From Verrucomicrobiaceae bacterium (GTDB taxonomy: Bacteria > Verrucomicrobiota > Verrucomicrobiia > Chthoniobacterales > Chthoniobacteraceae): a stretch of DNA of 64,000 nucleotides. The DNA lies in the NCBI GenBank assembly GCA_005791535.1, contig SXWH01000157.1, forward strand, positions 19,535 to 83,534, given 5' to 3'. Of the stretch, positions 8,752 to 18,305 are shown piece by piece; the stretch's first letter is position 1, and every line of letters starts with the position of its first letter. The notes under the pieces are model-generated. The model was not told the origin of the DNA, searched no databases, and saw only the letters and a list, made by a program, of their open reading frames with translations. Position numbers and translations under genes: made by a program.

Positions 8752-9451
8752 TCAATCGACCAAACCGCGCTCTATCGCATAGCGAATGAGACCGGCGAGA
8801 TTCTTGATCCGGAGTTTCCGCATCAGCTTGCCTCGGTGAACTTCCACCGTTCTTGGGCTGATGCAAAGATGTTTACCGATTTGCTTGTTCGAGAGCCCCC
8901 TCGCAAGCAACCGCGCCACTTCGAGCTCGCGCGAACTCGGTTCGTTCTTGAGTTCGGGAGGCGGCGTCTTTGTGCGACTGCCGCCGTGGCGCAGTTCCGT
9001 AATATCCACGCACACTCCAATAAAACCGATATGCGCGCCGCTCGCGTCGAACTCCTCGGTGGCCCGCCCGAGAATCCATCGCACTGTCCCATCCGGACGG
9101 AGGTATCGATACTCGCTGCAAAAAGACGCGTCGGGTCGCGGGTAGCCCGTTCCACTCCGCCATCAGCCGCTCAAAGTCATCCGGGTGAATGGCCCTCTGC
9201 CATCCCGTTCCCAAGGCCTGTTCAAAAGACAGGCCGGAAAGCTCGCACCATTTACCGTTCACCCATGTGCAAAGTCCGTTCACATCGGTGCGATAGGCAC
9301 CGGCTACTGAAGACTCTCCTATCGTAGCCAGTAACTCGGCATCCGCAGGGTTGGCGACGTTCGGCCGCCGATTTTCAACCTCCCCACCGTGATTCGTTCT
9401 GTCGCTTTTTGACCGCATTTGGAAACGCGGGATGAATAGATTTCGCGTCAC
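8752..9451 (-). pseudogene. PAS-domain LuxR-type regulator, interrupted by a +1 frameshift
   Basis: The N-terminal frame (from a GTG near 9451) encodes the first half of a PAS domain (SSVAGAYRTDVNGLCTWVN, LGTGWQRAIHPDDFERLMAE). The downstream frame encodes the second half (DASFCSEYRYLRPDGTVRW, then GFIGVCVDITE) and a C-terminal LuxR helix-turn-helix (SSRELEVARLLARGLSNKQI, then CISPRTVEVHRGKLMRKLRI). The two join cleanly if one G of a GGG run (plus-strand CCC at about 9146-9148) is removed, giving WNGYPRPDASFC. The protein is therefore a PAS-HTH regulator of about 230 residues broken by a single base, either a recent mutation or a sequencing error in a short homopolymer. The start codon is uncertain. 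Ligand and targets are unknown. Confidence 0.75.
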
Positions 9452-9673
9452 CCGCTGTCTAGGGCAATTCTTGAGACGCGCTCTGAATGCGAAAGGACCT
9501 CGGGAAAAGCATCCAATCGAAGCCCACGAATCGGCGGACCGATCGATAAGCGGGGTGTCGTTTCATTGCGAAACTGTTAGGAAATTACCTTAGCGCCGGT
9601 ATATCTCGCGGAGTAACGGTGTCCTGTCACGATCCCTGCTCCGAAACCAAAAATACTGATACCCCGAACTTCC

Positions 9674-12600
9674 ATGATTCTTTCGCGCCTCTCGCTACTC
9701 GCAATTCCTGTCACCACAATCGCCTTTTTTGCCTCTGCAAAAGCTGAGGTCCAGATCTCGGAGATTATGTATCATCCGGCATCCGAAAACTCTGCCGAGG
9801 AATACATCGAGCTCTACAACCCCGACGCGGTGACCGTGAACATTTCCGGCTGGAAATTCACTTCTGGAATCAGCTTCACGATCCCCGCTGCGACCAACAT
9901 CCCGCCCGGCGGTCGCCTCGTCGTCGCGGCAAACGCGGCTGCTTTTTCCGCCAAGTATCCTGCAGTTACCAACTTCGTGGCCGGGTGGACCGGACAACTT
10001 TCCAACAGCGGTAATACCATCACGCTGAAGGACGATCTGCTGGTTACACGCGATTCGGTTTCGTATGCAGACGACGGCGACTGGGCTACCCGGCGGAAAG
10101 ACGCGGTGGCGGATCTAGGATATCGCGGATGGGCCTGGTTCAGCGCAGCCGACGGCGGAGGAAAATCACTGGAACTCATCAACCCGGCGCTGGACAATGC
10201 GAAAGCCCAAAACTGGGGAGATTCGACCACAGCCGATGGCACGCCGGGCTCGGTAAATTCTATTGCAGCGGCGAATGTGGCGCCATTTATCACCGATGTT
10301 GAGCACTTCCCGCTGCTTCCGCGCAGCACGGACCCGGTTACAATCAATGCACGGCTGCTCGACGAATCCACTTCCGGACTCACCGCCACGCTTTTCTACA
10401 AGCTGGATGCGGCAGCGACATTCACGTCGACCCCGATGTTTGACGACGGAGCCCACAACGATGGACTGGCGGGAGATGGACGCTACGGCGCGCAGATTCC
10501 AGCACAGGCCAACGGAGCCATCGTCGAGTTTTACGTCGAGGCAGCAGACGCAGCCGCAAACACAAGAACATGGCCGAAAGCCGCGCAGGATTACGATACC
10601 GGCACCTCTACCTACTTCACCGCACAGGTCGCAAACTGCCTCTATCAGGTCGACAACACCGTTTACGCCGGAGCCATGCCGATTTACCGGCTCATCACAA
10701 AGGCCGCCGACCGCACAACTCTCGCCGACATCAACAACAACAGCGGCGGCACGGGCGGGAGCCACGCGAAGTTCAACATGACGTGGATCACAGTGGACGG
10801 CACCGGAAGTGAACTGCGCTACACATCTTCCGTCCGTAATCGCGGGCACGGAAGCGGTGGCCACGATCCGCAGAGCTTCCATGTTTCATTCACGAATGAC
10901 CACGACTGGAAAGGCCGGACGGGGCTGAACCTGAACACCTACTACACCTACCTCCAACTCTTCGGCAGCGCGCTCATGCGGAAGGCCGAACTGGCGTGCT
11001 TCGAGTCGCGACAGGTGCAGGTGCGCATCAACGCAACCGACCTTACCCAAGCCGGCGGTCTGAGTGCGGACGGCGGGCGCAGCTACTACTTTTACGTCGC
11101 AAACGAAAACCCCGACACCAACTACGCCGACCATCACTTCCCCACCGATAGCAGCGGAAACATCTACAGCGTGCGCCGCGAAGATTCGCCGGGAACGCTT
11201 GAAGGCAACCTTGATTACCTCGGCGCAGATCCAAACTCGTATCGCACCGTCTATTTCAAAGATACAAACGTCTCCGAGGACAACTGGAGCGACCTTCTCG
11301 GGCTCACACTTGCGCTCTCGAAGGGAGTTTCCACCACGCTGACCAATGTCAGTTACACGCCGGACACGGCGACTTACGCTGCGGATATCCAATCAAAAAT
11401 CGATGTCGCGCAGTGGATGAAGTGGTTCGCCGCGGAGAATCTTGTCGGCAACAACGAAACGAACCTCCTTGGCGGATACGGCGACGACTACTACCTTTAC
11501 TTCGGAAAGACCGATATTCGCGCGAAACTCCTGCCTCACGATCTGGACACGATTCTCGGACACGGCGACCAGAACGCAAGCGACAGCCCGGCGACATTCA
11601 GCGCCACCGACAGCATATTTCAGATGAACGTGTATCACGGCAGCGGCACCACGCCTACGCCGCTGAACGCGTTCATTCGCCATCCCTCGTTCGCGCCGCT
11701 CTTCTATCAAGCGCACCTCGATCTCATGAATGGGCCGCTTTCGCAGGCGAACTTCGACGCGCTTGCGGATCAGGTTCTCACCGGCGTCGTCGCTGCGCCG
11801 ACGATCGCAAATCGCAAGACGTGGTATGCGGCGAGGCTCGCCTATGTGTCGTCGCAGATTCCTGTTTCGATCTCCGGCATTGTCGCCGCCACGACTGGCG
11901 GAACGACGCTTACCGTGCAAAGCGGCTATTCGCGTTCGACTTCGGCAAACTGCAGACTTTCCGGCCGCTCTCACGCAGGCCGGACCCGGTCGGTGAAAGT
12001 GAACGGCACCCTCGCATCGTGGGACGCATTCAATGCGACGTGGACCGTTAACCCGCTCGCACTGACACCGGGAATCAACCGCATCAAAATCGAGGCGTTC
12101 GACTCCGCAGGTGCGGAATTCGACGAAGTTTACACAGACGTGTGGTACGACGACGCGAGCGTTGCCAGCGTCTCGGGCACGCTGGCAGCGGGCACCACCA
12201 CTTGGACCGCAGCAGGCGGGCCTTACCAGATCACGGCAAATTTGACGGTTCCCGCAACAGGCACGCTCATCATCCAACCGGGCACGACTGTGTACGTGAA
12301 CAGCGGCATCACCGTGAGCGTCGCCGGTGGCGGCAAAATCCTCGCAGAAGGAACGGAGGCAAATCCGATCCGGTTCACCCGCGCTCCCGGAGGAACGGGA
12401 AATGGCGGCACCATCACGCTCAACGGCGCTGCAGGTGCATCGGAATCGCATTTCTACTACACCTACTTTGAGTTCGGAGGCGACCCGGCCATCACTTGTG
12501 CTGCAAACTCAAACATCGTCGTGGACCACTGTGAATTCGGTCGCACGGACGTCGCTTACATGCACCTCGATGGCGGCTCTTTTCTCATCAGCCACACCAT

Positions 12601-15600
12601 TTTCCCAACGGCCACCGCCGGCACATATTTCGAGGGCATCCACGGCGCAAATGCCGCGCCACCGGCGGGCGGAAGGGCCATCATGCGCGACTGCTTTCTC
12701 GGGAAGATGCACAGCATTTCGTCCGACTACAACGACGTGTTCGATTTCACCGGAGGCAACCGCCCCGGTCCGATTCTCCAGTTTTTCAACAACGTCTGCA
12801 TCGGTTCCGACGACGACATTCTCGACATCGACGGCACCGACATGTGGGTCGAGGGCAACATCTTCATGAACGTCCACCGCAGCGGTTCGCCGGATTCGGC
12901 CAGCGCGATCTCCGGCGGAAACGACGGCGGCGGCGGCACGGGAAGCAGGCGCGCGGCCACGGCTATCGACACCGCAACGGATCAAGTCACCTGCGGCACG
13001 CACGGATTCGCCACCGGACAGGAGGTTGTCGCCACCGCGCTCCTCGGAAACACATTCCCCGCCGCCACACCGGCGCTCCGGAACGGCTCGTATTTCGTGC
13101 GCGTCGTGTCCACCACGGTGGTGAAACTTTACACGTCTGCGGCGGATGCGACCGCGGACACGAATGCGATTAACTTCACTGGTGGAATCGGAACCGGCGT
13201 CAGCCTCTCGTTGTGCAAACTCGATGCAATCTCGCACATCACGATTGTCGGAAATCTCTTCTACAACCTCGATCAGGTCGCCACCGCGAAGGAGGGCAAT
13301 TTTTATACGCTGCTCAACAACACCGTGGTGAACCAAACCAATGCCGGCAGCCAGGACGCGGTGACGGGCGTCGTGAACTTCGGCGACGACACCTACCACG
13401 AATCGAGCGGCATGTATCTCGAGGGGAACATCATCCACAGCGCTGCAGCGTTGACTCGAAATTACCCCGGCGCCGGCCTCGCGCAGAACGTTACATTCAA
13501 TAACAATCTGCTGCCGTCGGGCATGACCTGGACCGGCGCCGGCAGCGGCAATACAAACGCCGATGCTCTGCTCAACGACGTCCGAAACAATGTGACGGGC
13601 TCATTCACAATCCCGACGCCGGGACCGCGCAACTACGAGCGCCTCGGGGCGCAAATCCGCCAGCAGTTTGGATTGAAGAACGCCTCGCCGGGAAAAGGGA
13701 CGGGCCCGAATGGCACGGATAAAGGCGGCGTCCGCACGCTCGGCGTCAGCCTCTCCGGCGCACCAACGGGCACCACGAACTCCAGTTCGGCCACAGTCAA
13801 CGTCGGCACGCGGGTGAGCGAGAACGGCATAGCGAGCGGCACCGGCGCATGGGCGAATGGCGCCGGCTGGACCCACTACAAGTGGCGTCTCGACGGCGGA
13901 GCGTGGAGCGCCGAGACGGCAAACACCGCACCCATTTCGCTCACCGGACTGGCAAACGGCACACACACACTTGAAGTCGTCGGAAAAAACGATGCCGGCC
14001 TGTATCAGGATGACGCGGCTCTCGGAACGAGCAGTCGAATCGCAAGCGCGACGTGGACCGTCGATTCCGCCTATGTCCCGCCCGCCGCCGCTCCGATCGT
14101 ACGCATCAACGAGGTTCTCGCATCGAATACCGAAACGATCGGCTTCAGCGGCGTCTTCCCGGACATCATCGAACTGACGAACGTCGGCAACGCAACGGCT
14201 GATCTCTCGGGATGGGGAATCACTGACAACACAGCTCTGCCTTACAAATACACCATCCCTACCGGCACGACGCTCGCGCCGGGCGCATACCTGATAATCT
14301 ATGCCAGCAACAGCGGCAGCGTCACCGGCCTGAAAACAGGATTCTCGCTGAAGCAGAGCGGTGATGATTTGACGATCACCAAATCCGCTGCACAGGGCGG
14401 AACGGTGGCGGACACGGTCGCTTGGGGGCCACAGCTCAGCGACTATTCAATCTCGCGCGCACTAGACGGCTCGTGGGCTCTCGGGATCCCTAGCTTCGGC
14501 GCGGCAAACCGCATCGCGCCGACAGCGGATGTTTCGACCGTCCGCATCAACGAATGGCTCGCCGATGCCGTGACACTTTTCGCGAACGATTTCGTGGAGC
14601 TCTACAATCCCAATACCCTCCCCGTCGATATCGGTGGCTGCTACCTGACGGATAACCCGGCCGAGTTCCCAAATCGCAGCCTCATCCAGCCGCTCACATT
14701 CATCGGAAACAGCGGCTACATTTCATTCAAAGCTGATGGCGACACGACACAAGGCCCTGATCACGCAAACTTCAGACTCTCGCCGTTGCAAGGCGAGATC
14801 GGCTTGATGTCCCCGGCGCAAAGCGCGATCGACGTCGTCATCTATGGACCGCAGACCACCGATATTTCGCAAGGCCGCACTCCGAACGGGTCGCTCTCGA
14901 CGAACTTCTTTACGCAGCCGACGCCCGGCGCACCGAACCCATCCGTCAGCACCAGCACGAACACAGTCGTGGTCATGCCGCCGCTCCAGACTTGGAAATA
15001 CTGGGCCAATGCGACCACTGCGCCGGCAAACGACGGCAGCGGAAATGCCTACACCGTTCCCGCCTACGATGATGCCGCATGGACCGCTGCGGCGGGTCAG
15101 ATTCTCCATATCGAACCTGATAATTTAACGTGGGGCTTCGGTTTCGTAAAAACCACGACCCTTCCGGGCTACGCGGCACCACGTCCGTATCAGACCTACT
15201 ATTTCCGCACGCACTTCAACTACACCGGCCCAATCGCAGGAACCACCTTTACCGCGCGAATCGCGTGCGACGATGGCTGCGTTATCACCGTTAATGGAAA
15301 TGAACTGCCCCGCATTCGCGTCGCCGCCGGCGCCGTCACCTTCGCCACTCAGGCAACAAACGTTACGGACGGCACCGTCGACACAATTACCATACCGACC
15401 GCTTACATCGTGAATGGCGACAACGTCATTGCGGTTTCCGTACACCAAAGCAACACGCAGTCCGCAACCGCAGGAAGCTCGGACGTTGTCTGGGGCATGC
15501 AACTGGAAGCAAGCTACACAACCAGCGGCGCGACGCTCGTAGTCAACGAAGTCTTCCCAATCAACGGAACCTACACCAATCCGGACACCAGCCTCCACGG

Positions 15601-16777
15601 ATGGATCGAGCTGTACAACTCGAGCGGCGGCACCGTGAACCTGCAAGACTACAGCCTCACTGACGCAGTTGGTGAACCACGCAAATTCGTATTCCCCGCG
15701 GGCGCCAGTATCGCAGGAAACGGTTACTATGTAATCCAGTGCAATGGCCTTGCCGCAGCATCCGCCACAAATACCGGCTTCAATCTCAACGGCGCAGGAG
15801 ACCAGATTTATCTATTCAATCCGCCCGCGAATGGCGGAGGACTGGCGGACAGCGTCGTGTTCGGCCAGCAACTCGCCGATCACTCCGTGGCACGCATCCC
15901 GAATGCCACCGGACCATTCGCGCTCGCCGTGCCAACCCGCGCAGCACTGAATAGCGCAGCGGCCACCAGCGCGATTACCAACGTCAAACTCAACGAGTGG
16001 CTTTCCTCGCCTCCCGTCGGTCAATCTTCGTGGCTGGAGCTTTTCAACTCCGCGGCTTCACCCGTCCTCCTGAGCGGCAACTACCTCACAGACTCGTTTG
16101 GAAACAAAACGAAGCATCTAATTCCCCCGCTGACCTACCTCGGCGCGAGCGGCAATTTCCGCTGGCTGCAACTCATTGCTGATAACGACAGCAGTGCCAC
16201 CATCAACCACGTGAATTTCACCGTCGACGCCGGCGAAGGCCTCTGGCTCTTCAGCAACAGTGGCGCACAACTCGATGCGGTGAGCGTGACCGCGCGGCCC
16301 GTGGGAGTCAGCGAAGGGCGATTTGCGGATGGAAGCGCCACGATTGTCGCTCTGACGCCGACTCCCGGCACGGCAAATCAGCAGCCAAACGCCGACAGCG
16401 ACGGCGACGGAATTCCCGACGCCTACGAACTGGCAAACGGCCTCAATCCAAACAATCCCGCAGATGCCGCGCTCGACGCCGATGGCGATGGGCAGAGCAA
16501 CAAAGCGGAATTCCTCGCCGGAACAAACCCTCAACTCCCGGGCAGCAGACTCACCGCCGTCGTCGCCGCTACGGGCACACCCGGACAATTTGGAATCTCG
16601 TTCACCGCCATCGCTGGAAAAACCTACACCGTCCGCTATAAAGACGACCTCAGCGCAGCAACGTGGACAAACCTCCAGCAAATCAGCGCCCAACCGTCCG
16701 ATACACTAATGACCGTAAATGACACGCCGGGAGTCCCGAAACGGTTCTATCAGGTCGTGACTCCGCAGCAGCCGTAA
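9674..16777 (+). CDS. Giant secreted protein with lamin-tail, CotH, beta-helix and calcium-binding segments
   Basis: 2367 residues with an N-terminal signal peptide (LLAIPVTTIAFFASAKA). Domains by approximate base position: lamin-tail 1 (9740-10120, ISEIMYHPASENSAEEYIEL); CotH-like kinase domain (about 10680-11880; RNRGHGSGGHDPQSFHVSF, then RAKLLPHDLDTILGHGD as a likely metal-binding segment); right-handed beta-helix region (about 12180-13600); Ig-like stretch to about 14080; lamin-tails 2 and 3 (14098-14930); a beta-sandwich (14990-15530, IACDDGCVITVNGNEL); lamin-tails 4 and 5 (15530-16370); a thrombospondin-type-3-like calcium site (DSDGDGIPDAYE and DADGDGQSNKAEF, 16390-16520); and a terminal domain ending RFYQVVTP. 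The architecture fits a cell-surface or matrix protein. Its substrate is unknown. It shares CotH and lamin-tail parts with the protein at the window start. Confidence 0.9.
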   Translation: MILSRLSLLAIPVTTIAFFASAKAEVQISEIMYHPASENSAEEYIELYNPDAVTVNISGWKFTSGISFTIPAATNIPPGGRLVVAANAAAFSAKYPAVTNFVAGWTGQLSNSGNTITLKDDLLVTRDSVSYADDGDWATRRKDAVADLGYRGWAWFSAADGGGKSLELINPALDNAKAQNWGDSTTADGTPGSVNSIAAANVAPFITDVEHFPLLPRSTDPVTINARLLDESTSGLTATLFYKLDAAATFTSTPMFDDGAHNDGLAGDGRYGAQIPAQANGAIVEFYVEAADAAANTRTWPKAAQDYDTGTSTYFTAQVANCLYQVDNTVYAGAMPIYRLITKAADRTTLADINNNSGGTGGSHAKFNMTWITVDGTGSELRYTSSVRNRGHGSGGHDPQSFHVSFTNDHDWKGRTGLNLNTYYTYLQLFGSALMRKAELACFESRQVQVRINATDLTQAGGLSADGGRSYYFYVANENPDTNYADHHFPTDSSGNIYSVRREDSPGTLEGNLDYLGADPNSYRTVYFKDTNVSEDNWSDLLGLTLALSKGVSTTLTNVSYTPDTATYAADIQSKIDVAQWMKWFAAENLVGNNETNLLGGYGDDYYLYFGKTDIRAKLLPHDLDTILGHGDQNASDSPATFSATDSIFQMNVYHGSGTTPTPLNAFIRHPSFAPLFYQAHLDLMNGPLSQANFDALADQVLTGVVAAPTIANRKTWYAARLAYVSSQIPVSISGIVAATTGGTTLTVQSGYSRSTSANCRLSGRSHAGRTRSVKVNGTLASWDAFNATWTVNPLALTPGINRIKIEAFDSAGAEFDEVYTDVWYDDASVASVSGTLAAGTTTWTAAGGPYQITANLTVPATGTLIIQPGTTVYVNSGITVSVAGGGKILAEGTEANPIRFTRAPGGTGNGGTITLNGAAGASESHFYYTYFEFGGDPAITCAANSNIVVDHCEFGRTDVAYMHLDGGSFLISHTIFPTATAGTYFEGIHGANAAPPAGGRAIMRDCFLGKMHSISSDYNDVFDFTGGNRPGPILQFFNNVCIGSDDDILDIDGTDMWVEGNIFMNVHRSGSPDSASAISGGNDGGGGTGSRRAATAIDTATDQVTCGTHGFATGQEVVATALLGNTFPAATPALRNGSYFVRVVSTTVVKLYTSAADATADTNAINFTGGIGTGVSLSLCKLDAISHITIVGNLFYNLDQVATAKEGNFYTLLNNTVVNQTNAGSQDAVTGVVNFGDDTYHESSGMYLEGNIIHSAAALTRNYPGAGLAQNVTFNNNLLPSGMTWTGAGSGNTNADALLNDVRNNVTGSFTIPTPGPRNYERLGAQIRQQFGLKNASPGKGTGPNGTDKGGVRTLGVSLSGAPTGTTNSSSATVNVGTRVSENGIASGTGAWANGAGWTHYKWRLDGGAWSAETANTAPISLTGLANGTHTLEVVGKNDAGLYQDDAALGTSSRIASATWTVDSAYVPPAAAPIVRINEVLASNTETIGFSGVFPDIIELTNVGNATADLSGWGITDNTALPYKYTIPTGTTLAPGAYLIIYASNSGSVTGLKTGFSLKQSGDDLTITKSAAQGGTVADTVAWGPQLSDYSISRALDGSWALGIPSFGAANRIAPTADVSTVRINEWLADAVTLFANDFVELYNPNTLPVDIGGCYLTDNPAEFPNRSLIQPLTFIGNSGYISFKADGDTTQGPDHANFRLSPLQGEIGLMSPAQSAIDVVIYGPQTTDISQGRTPNGSLSTNFFTQPTPGAPNPSVSTSTNTVVVMPPLQTWKYWANATTAPANDGSGNAYTVPAYDDAAWTAAAGQILHIEPDNLTWGFGFVKTTTLPGYAAPRPYQTYYFRTHFNYTGPIAGTTFTARIACDDGCVITVNGNELPRIRVAAGAVTFATQATNVTDGTVDTITIPTAYIVNGDNVIAVSVHQSNTQSATAGSSDVVWGMQLEASYTTSGATLVVNEVFPINGTYTNPDTSLHGWIELYNSSGGTVNLQDYSLTDAVGEPRKFVFPAGASIAGNGYYVIQCNGLAAASATNTGFNLNGAGDQIYLFNPPANGGGLADSVVFGQQLADHSVARIPNATGPFALAVPTRAALNSAAATSAITNVKLNEWLSSPPVGQSSWLELFNSAASPVLLSGNYLTDSFGNKTKHLIPPLTYLGASGNFRWLQLIADNDSSATINHVNFTVDAGEGLWLFSNSGAQLDAVSVTARPVGVSEGRFADGSATIVALTPTPGTANQQPNADSDGDGIPDAYELANGLNPNNPADAALDADGDGQSNKAEFLAGTNPQLPGSRLTAVVAATGTPGQFGISFTAIAGKTYTVRYKDDLSAATWTNLQQISAQPSDTLMTVNDTPGVPKRFYQVVTPQQP

Positions 16778-16810
16778 ACCGGTTTATCCGCGAGAAAAAG
16801 CAGTGGACTG

Positions 16811-16831
16811 CCGGAGAACTCCGGTTTAAAA
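16811..16831 (+). terminator. Weak hairpin after the giant gene
   Basis: CCGGA-GAAC-TCCGG followed by TTTAAAAA, 34 bases after the stop codon at 16777. The stem is only five base pairs and the T run is short, so this is at most a weak intrinsic terminator. Confidence 0.35.
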
Positions 16832-16861
16832 AGCGCATACTCTCAAAAGTACCGCCAATTT

Positions 16862-17437
16862 ATGAAAACACTTATCCTTGCTCTCTCCGCGTCCATCCTG
16901 ATTCCCGCATTCGCAAGTGCAGGTGACGACGTCGTGCCGCTGGAAACCTCAGGCAAATCTGGAAACCTCTACCGGATCGTGCCGCGCGGCACGATGATCC
17001 CGAACAATCGTGGCGGGCAGAATACCGTGAATTCCGGCGGATACTCGGGCAGCTACGGCTCACGCCGCGGAACTGACATCAGTTTCAAGCCGACCCAGCA
17101 TTACTATACGAAGGACGCGACAATCTCGTATCGCTACTCTGAAGAGCGACGCGCATCGGGAAGCAAAAGCTACCTAGGACCCAACGCATCCTACTTCAAT
17201 CCGCATCGCGAAGCTCTCGCACCGAACGTAAGCATCCGCAGCCTCGCGCACGTTGAGCCTTCCCGGCAGCCTGGCGTGCCGATGCGCTCGACCCGCTGGC
17301 GTGAGCAAAATATCAACAATTTCTACGGCGATACCTACTACCGTCGCGCCGACTCCACAAAGTACTATCACGGTGGCGACGTGGAACCGGCCGGCCGCAC
17401 CGGAACGACGACACGCGTGGAACAGGTGGACCGCTAA
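16862..17437 (+). CDS. Small secreted protein of unknown function
   Basis: 191 residues with a clear signal peptide (MKTLILALSASILIPAFASA). The mature part is polar, rich in tyrosine, arginine, serine and glycine, with no cysteines and no motif that I recognise. Recurrent short pieces such as GGYSGSYGSRRG, YRYSEERR and FYGDTYYRRADSTKYYHGG suggest a low-complexity, possibly extended surface or periplasmic protein. It lies between the giant CotH protein and rplU on the same strand, with 97 bases before rplU, so it is probably a separate transcription unit from the ribosomal genes. It is a real gene by its signal peptide and start, but no function can be assigned. Confidence 0.7.
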   Translation: MKTLILALSASILIPAFASAGDDVVPLETSGKSGNLYRIVPRGTMIPNNRGGQNTVNSGGYSGSYGSRRGTDISFKPTQHYYTKDATISYRYSEERRASGSKSYLGPNASYFNPHREALAPNVSIRSLAHVEPSRQPGVPMRSTRWREQNINNFYGDTYYRRADSTKYYHGGDVEPAGRTGTTTRVEQVDR

Positions 17438-17534
17438 TCACTCGGCGCGAAAAAAATGTTTCGCTCGGGCAAAATCGCCCTTGCCAGCCACCCAATCGGT
17501 GTGGCAGTCTTCGCGCCCCTTTTTCAATAATCTT

Positions 17535-17843
17535 ATGTCATACGCAATTTTCAAAACAGGCGGTAAGCAATACCGTGCAGCTACTGGTGAAATCCTCACG
17601 GTCGAAAAACTCCCCGGTGAAAAGGGTTCCGCAGTGGAATTTACCGATGTGCTAGCGGTCGGCGAAGGTGCTGATATCAAGGCCGGAAAACTCGCAGGTG
17701 CTCGCGTCACTGGCGAAATCGTCGACCAGTTCAAGGGCGACAAAGTCATCGCATACAAATATCGCCGCCGGAAAGGATACCACCGGACCGTTGGACACCG
17801 TCAAAAACTCACCCGAGTGAAGATTACAGAAATCGCACTCTAA
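17535..17843 (+). CDS. rplU: 50S ribosomal protein bL21
   Basis: 102 residues from the ATG at 17535. The frame runs much further upstream through the previous gene, but the family starts with MSYAIFKTGGKQYR, so that start is secure. The C-terminal signature YKYRRRKGYHRTVGHRQKLT is diagnostic. bL21 binds 23S rRNA in the large subunit. It is followed 33 bases later by rpmA, the near-universal pairing. The 5' leader (17438-17534) holds an imperfect stem (TGCCAGCCAC with GTGTGGCA) that could be a regulatory leader, but I cannot assign it to a known class. No Shine-Dalgarno sequence precedes the start. Confidence 0.98.
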   Translation: MSYAIFKTGGKQYRAATGEILTVEKLPGEKGSAVEFTDVLAVGEGADIKAGKLAGARVTGEIVDQFKGDKVIAYKYRRRKGYHRTVGHRQKLTRVKITEIAL

Positions 17844-17876
17844 ACGACAATTACACACTAGAAGAATACAGGCTTT

Positions 17877-18137
17877 ATGGCTCATAAGAAAGGACAAGGC
17901 AGCGTTAAGAACGGTCGCGACAGCGTATCAAAGCGCCTCGGCGTCAAGGTTTTCGGAAGTCAGACCATTTCCGCCGGCGGAATCATCATCCGTCAGCGTG
18001 GAACGAAATATCATCCCGGCCGCAACGTCGGTCTCGGACGCGATTATACGATTTTTGCATTGGTTGACGGCACGGTTCGTTTCGACCGTGACGGCCGCCG
18101 CGTGAATGTGGACCCGGTCACAGCTTCGGCTAACTGA
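17877..18137 (+). CDS. rpmA: 50S ribosomal protein bL27
   Basis: 86 residues: [20 protein letters not shown], then [20 protein letters not shown] and [20 protein letters not shown], the unmistakable bL27 pattern. The N-terminal MAHKKGQGS form has no Firmicutes-type cleavable leader, so the protein should work without processing. bL27 reaches the peptidyl-transferase centre. It is cotranscribed with rplU and followed by a strong terminator. The obgE gene that often comes third is absent here; an MFS transporter follows instead. Confidence 0.98.
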   Translation: MAHKKGQGSVKNGRDSVSKRLGVKVFGSQTISAGGIIIRQRGTKYHPGRNVGLGRDYTIFALVDGTVRFDRDGRRVNVDPVTASAN

Positions 18138-18160
18138 CCACACGCCCAAGGTTGAACCAC

Positions 18161-18199
18161 AAAAGCCCCGCTCCGAAACACGGAGCGGGGCTTTTGTCT
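18161..18199 (+). terminator. Strong intrinsic terminator of rplU-rpmA
   Basis: Perfect 15-base arms AAAAGCCCCGCTCCG and CGGAGCGGGGCTTTT around an ACACA-type loop of five bases, 23 bases after the rpmA stop. The 3' arm runs into a T-rich tail. Confidence 0.9.
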
Positions 18200-18305
18200 T
18201 TACGCATCTCGCACTACGAATCCTGATAACACAAAGCGCCCCTCACTGCTCTCCGAACTCCGGTCACTTCCGCGCGCGTACTGGATTCTCGTCGGCGGAT
18301 GGTTC

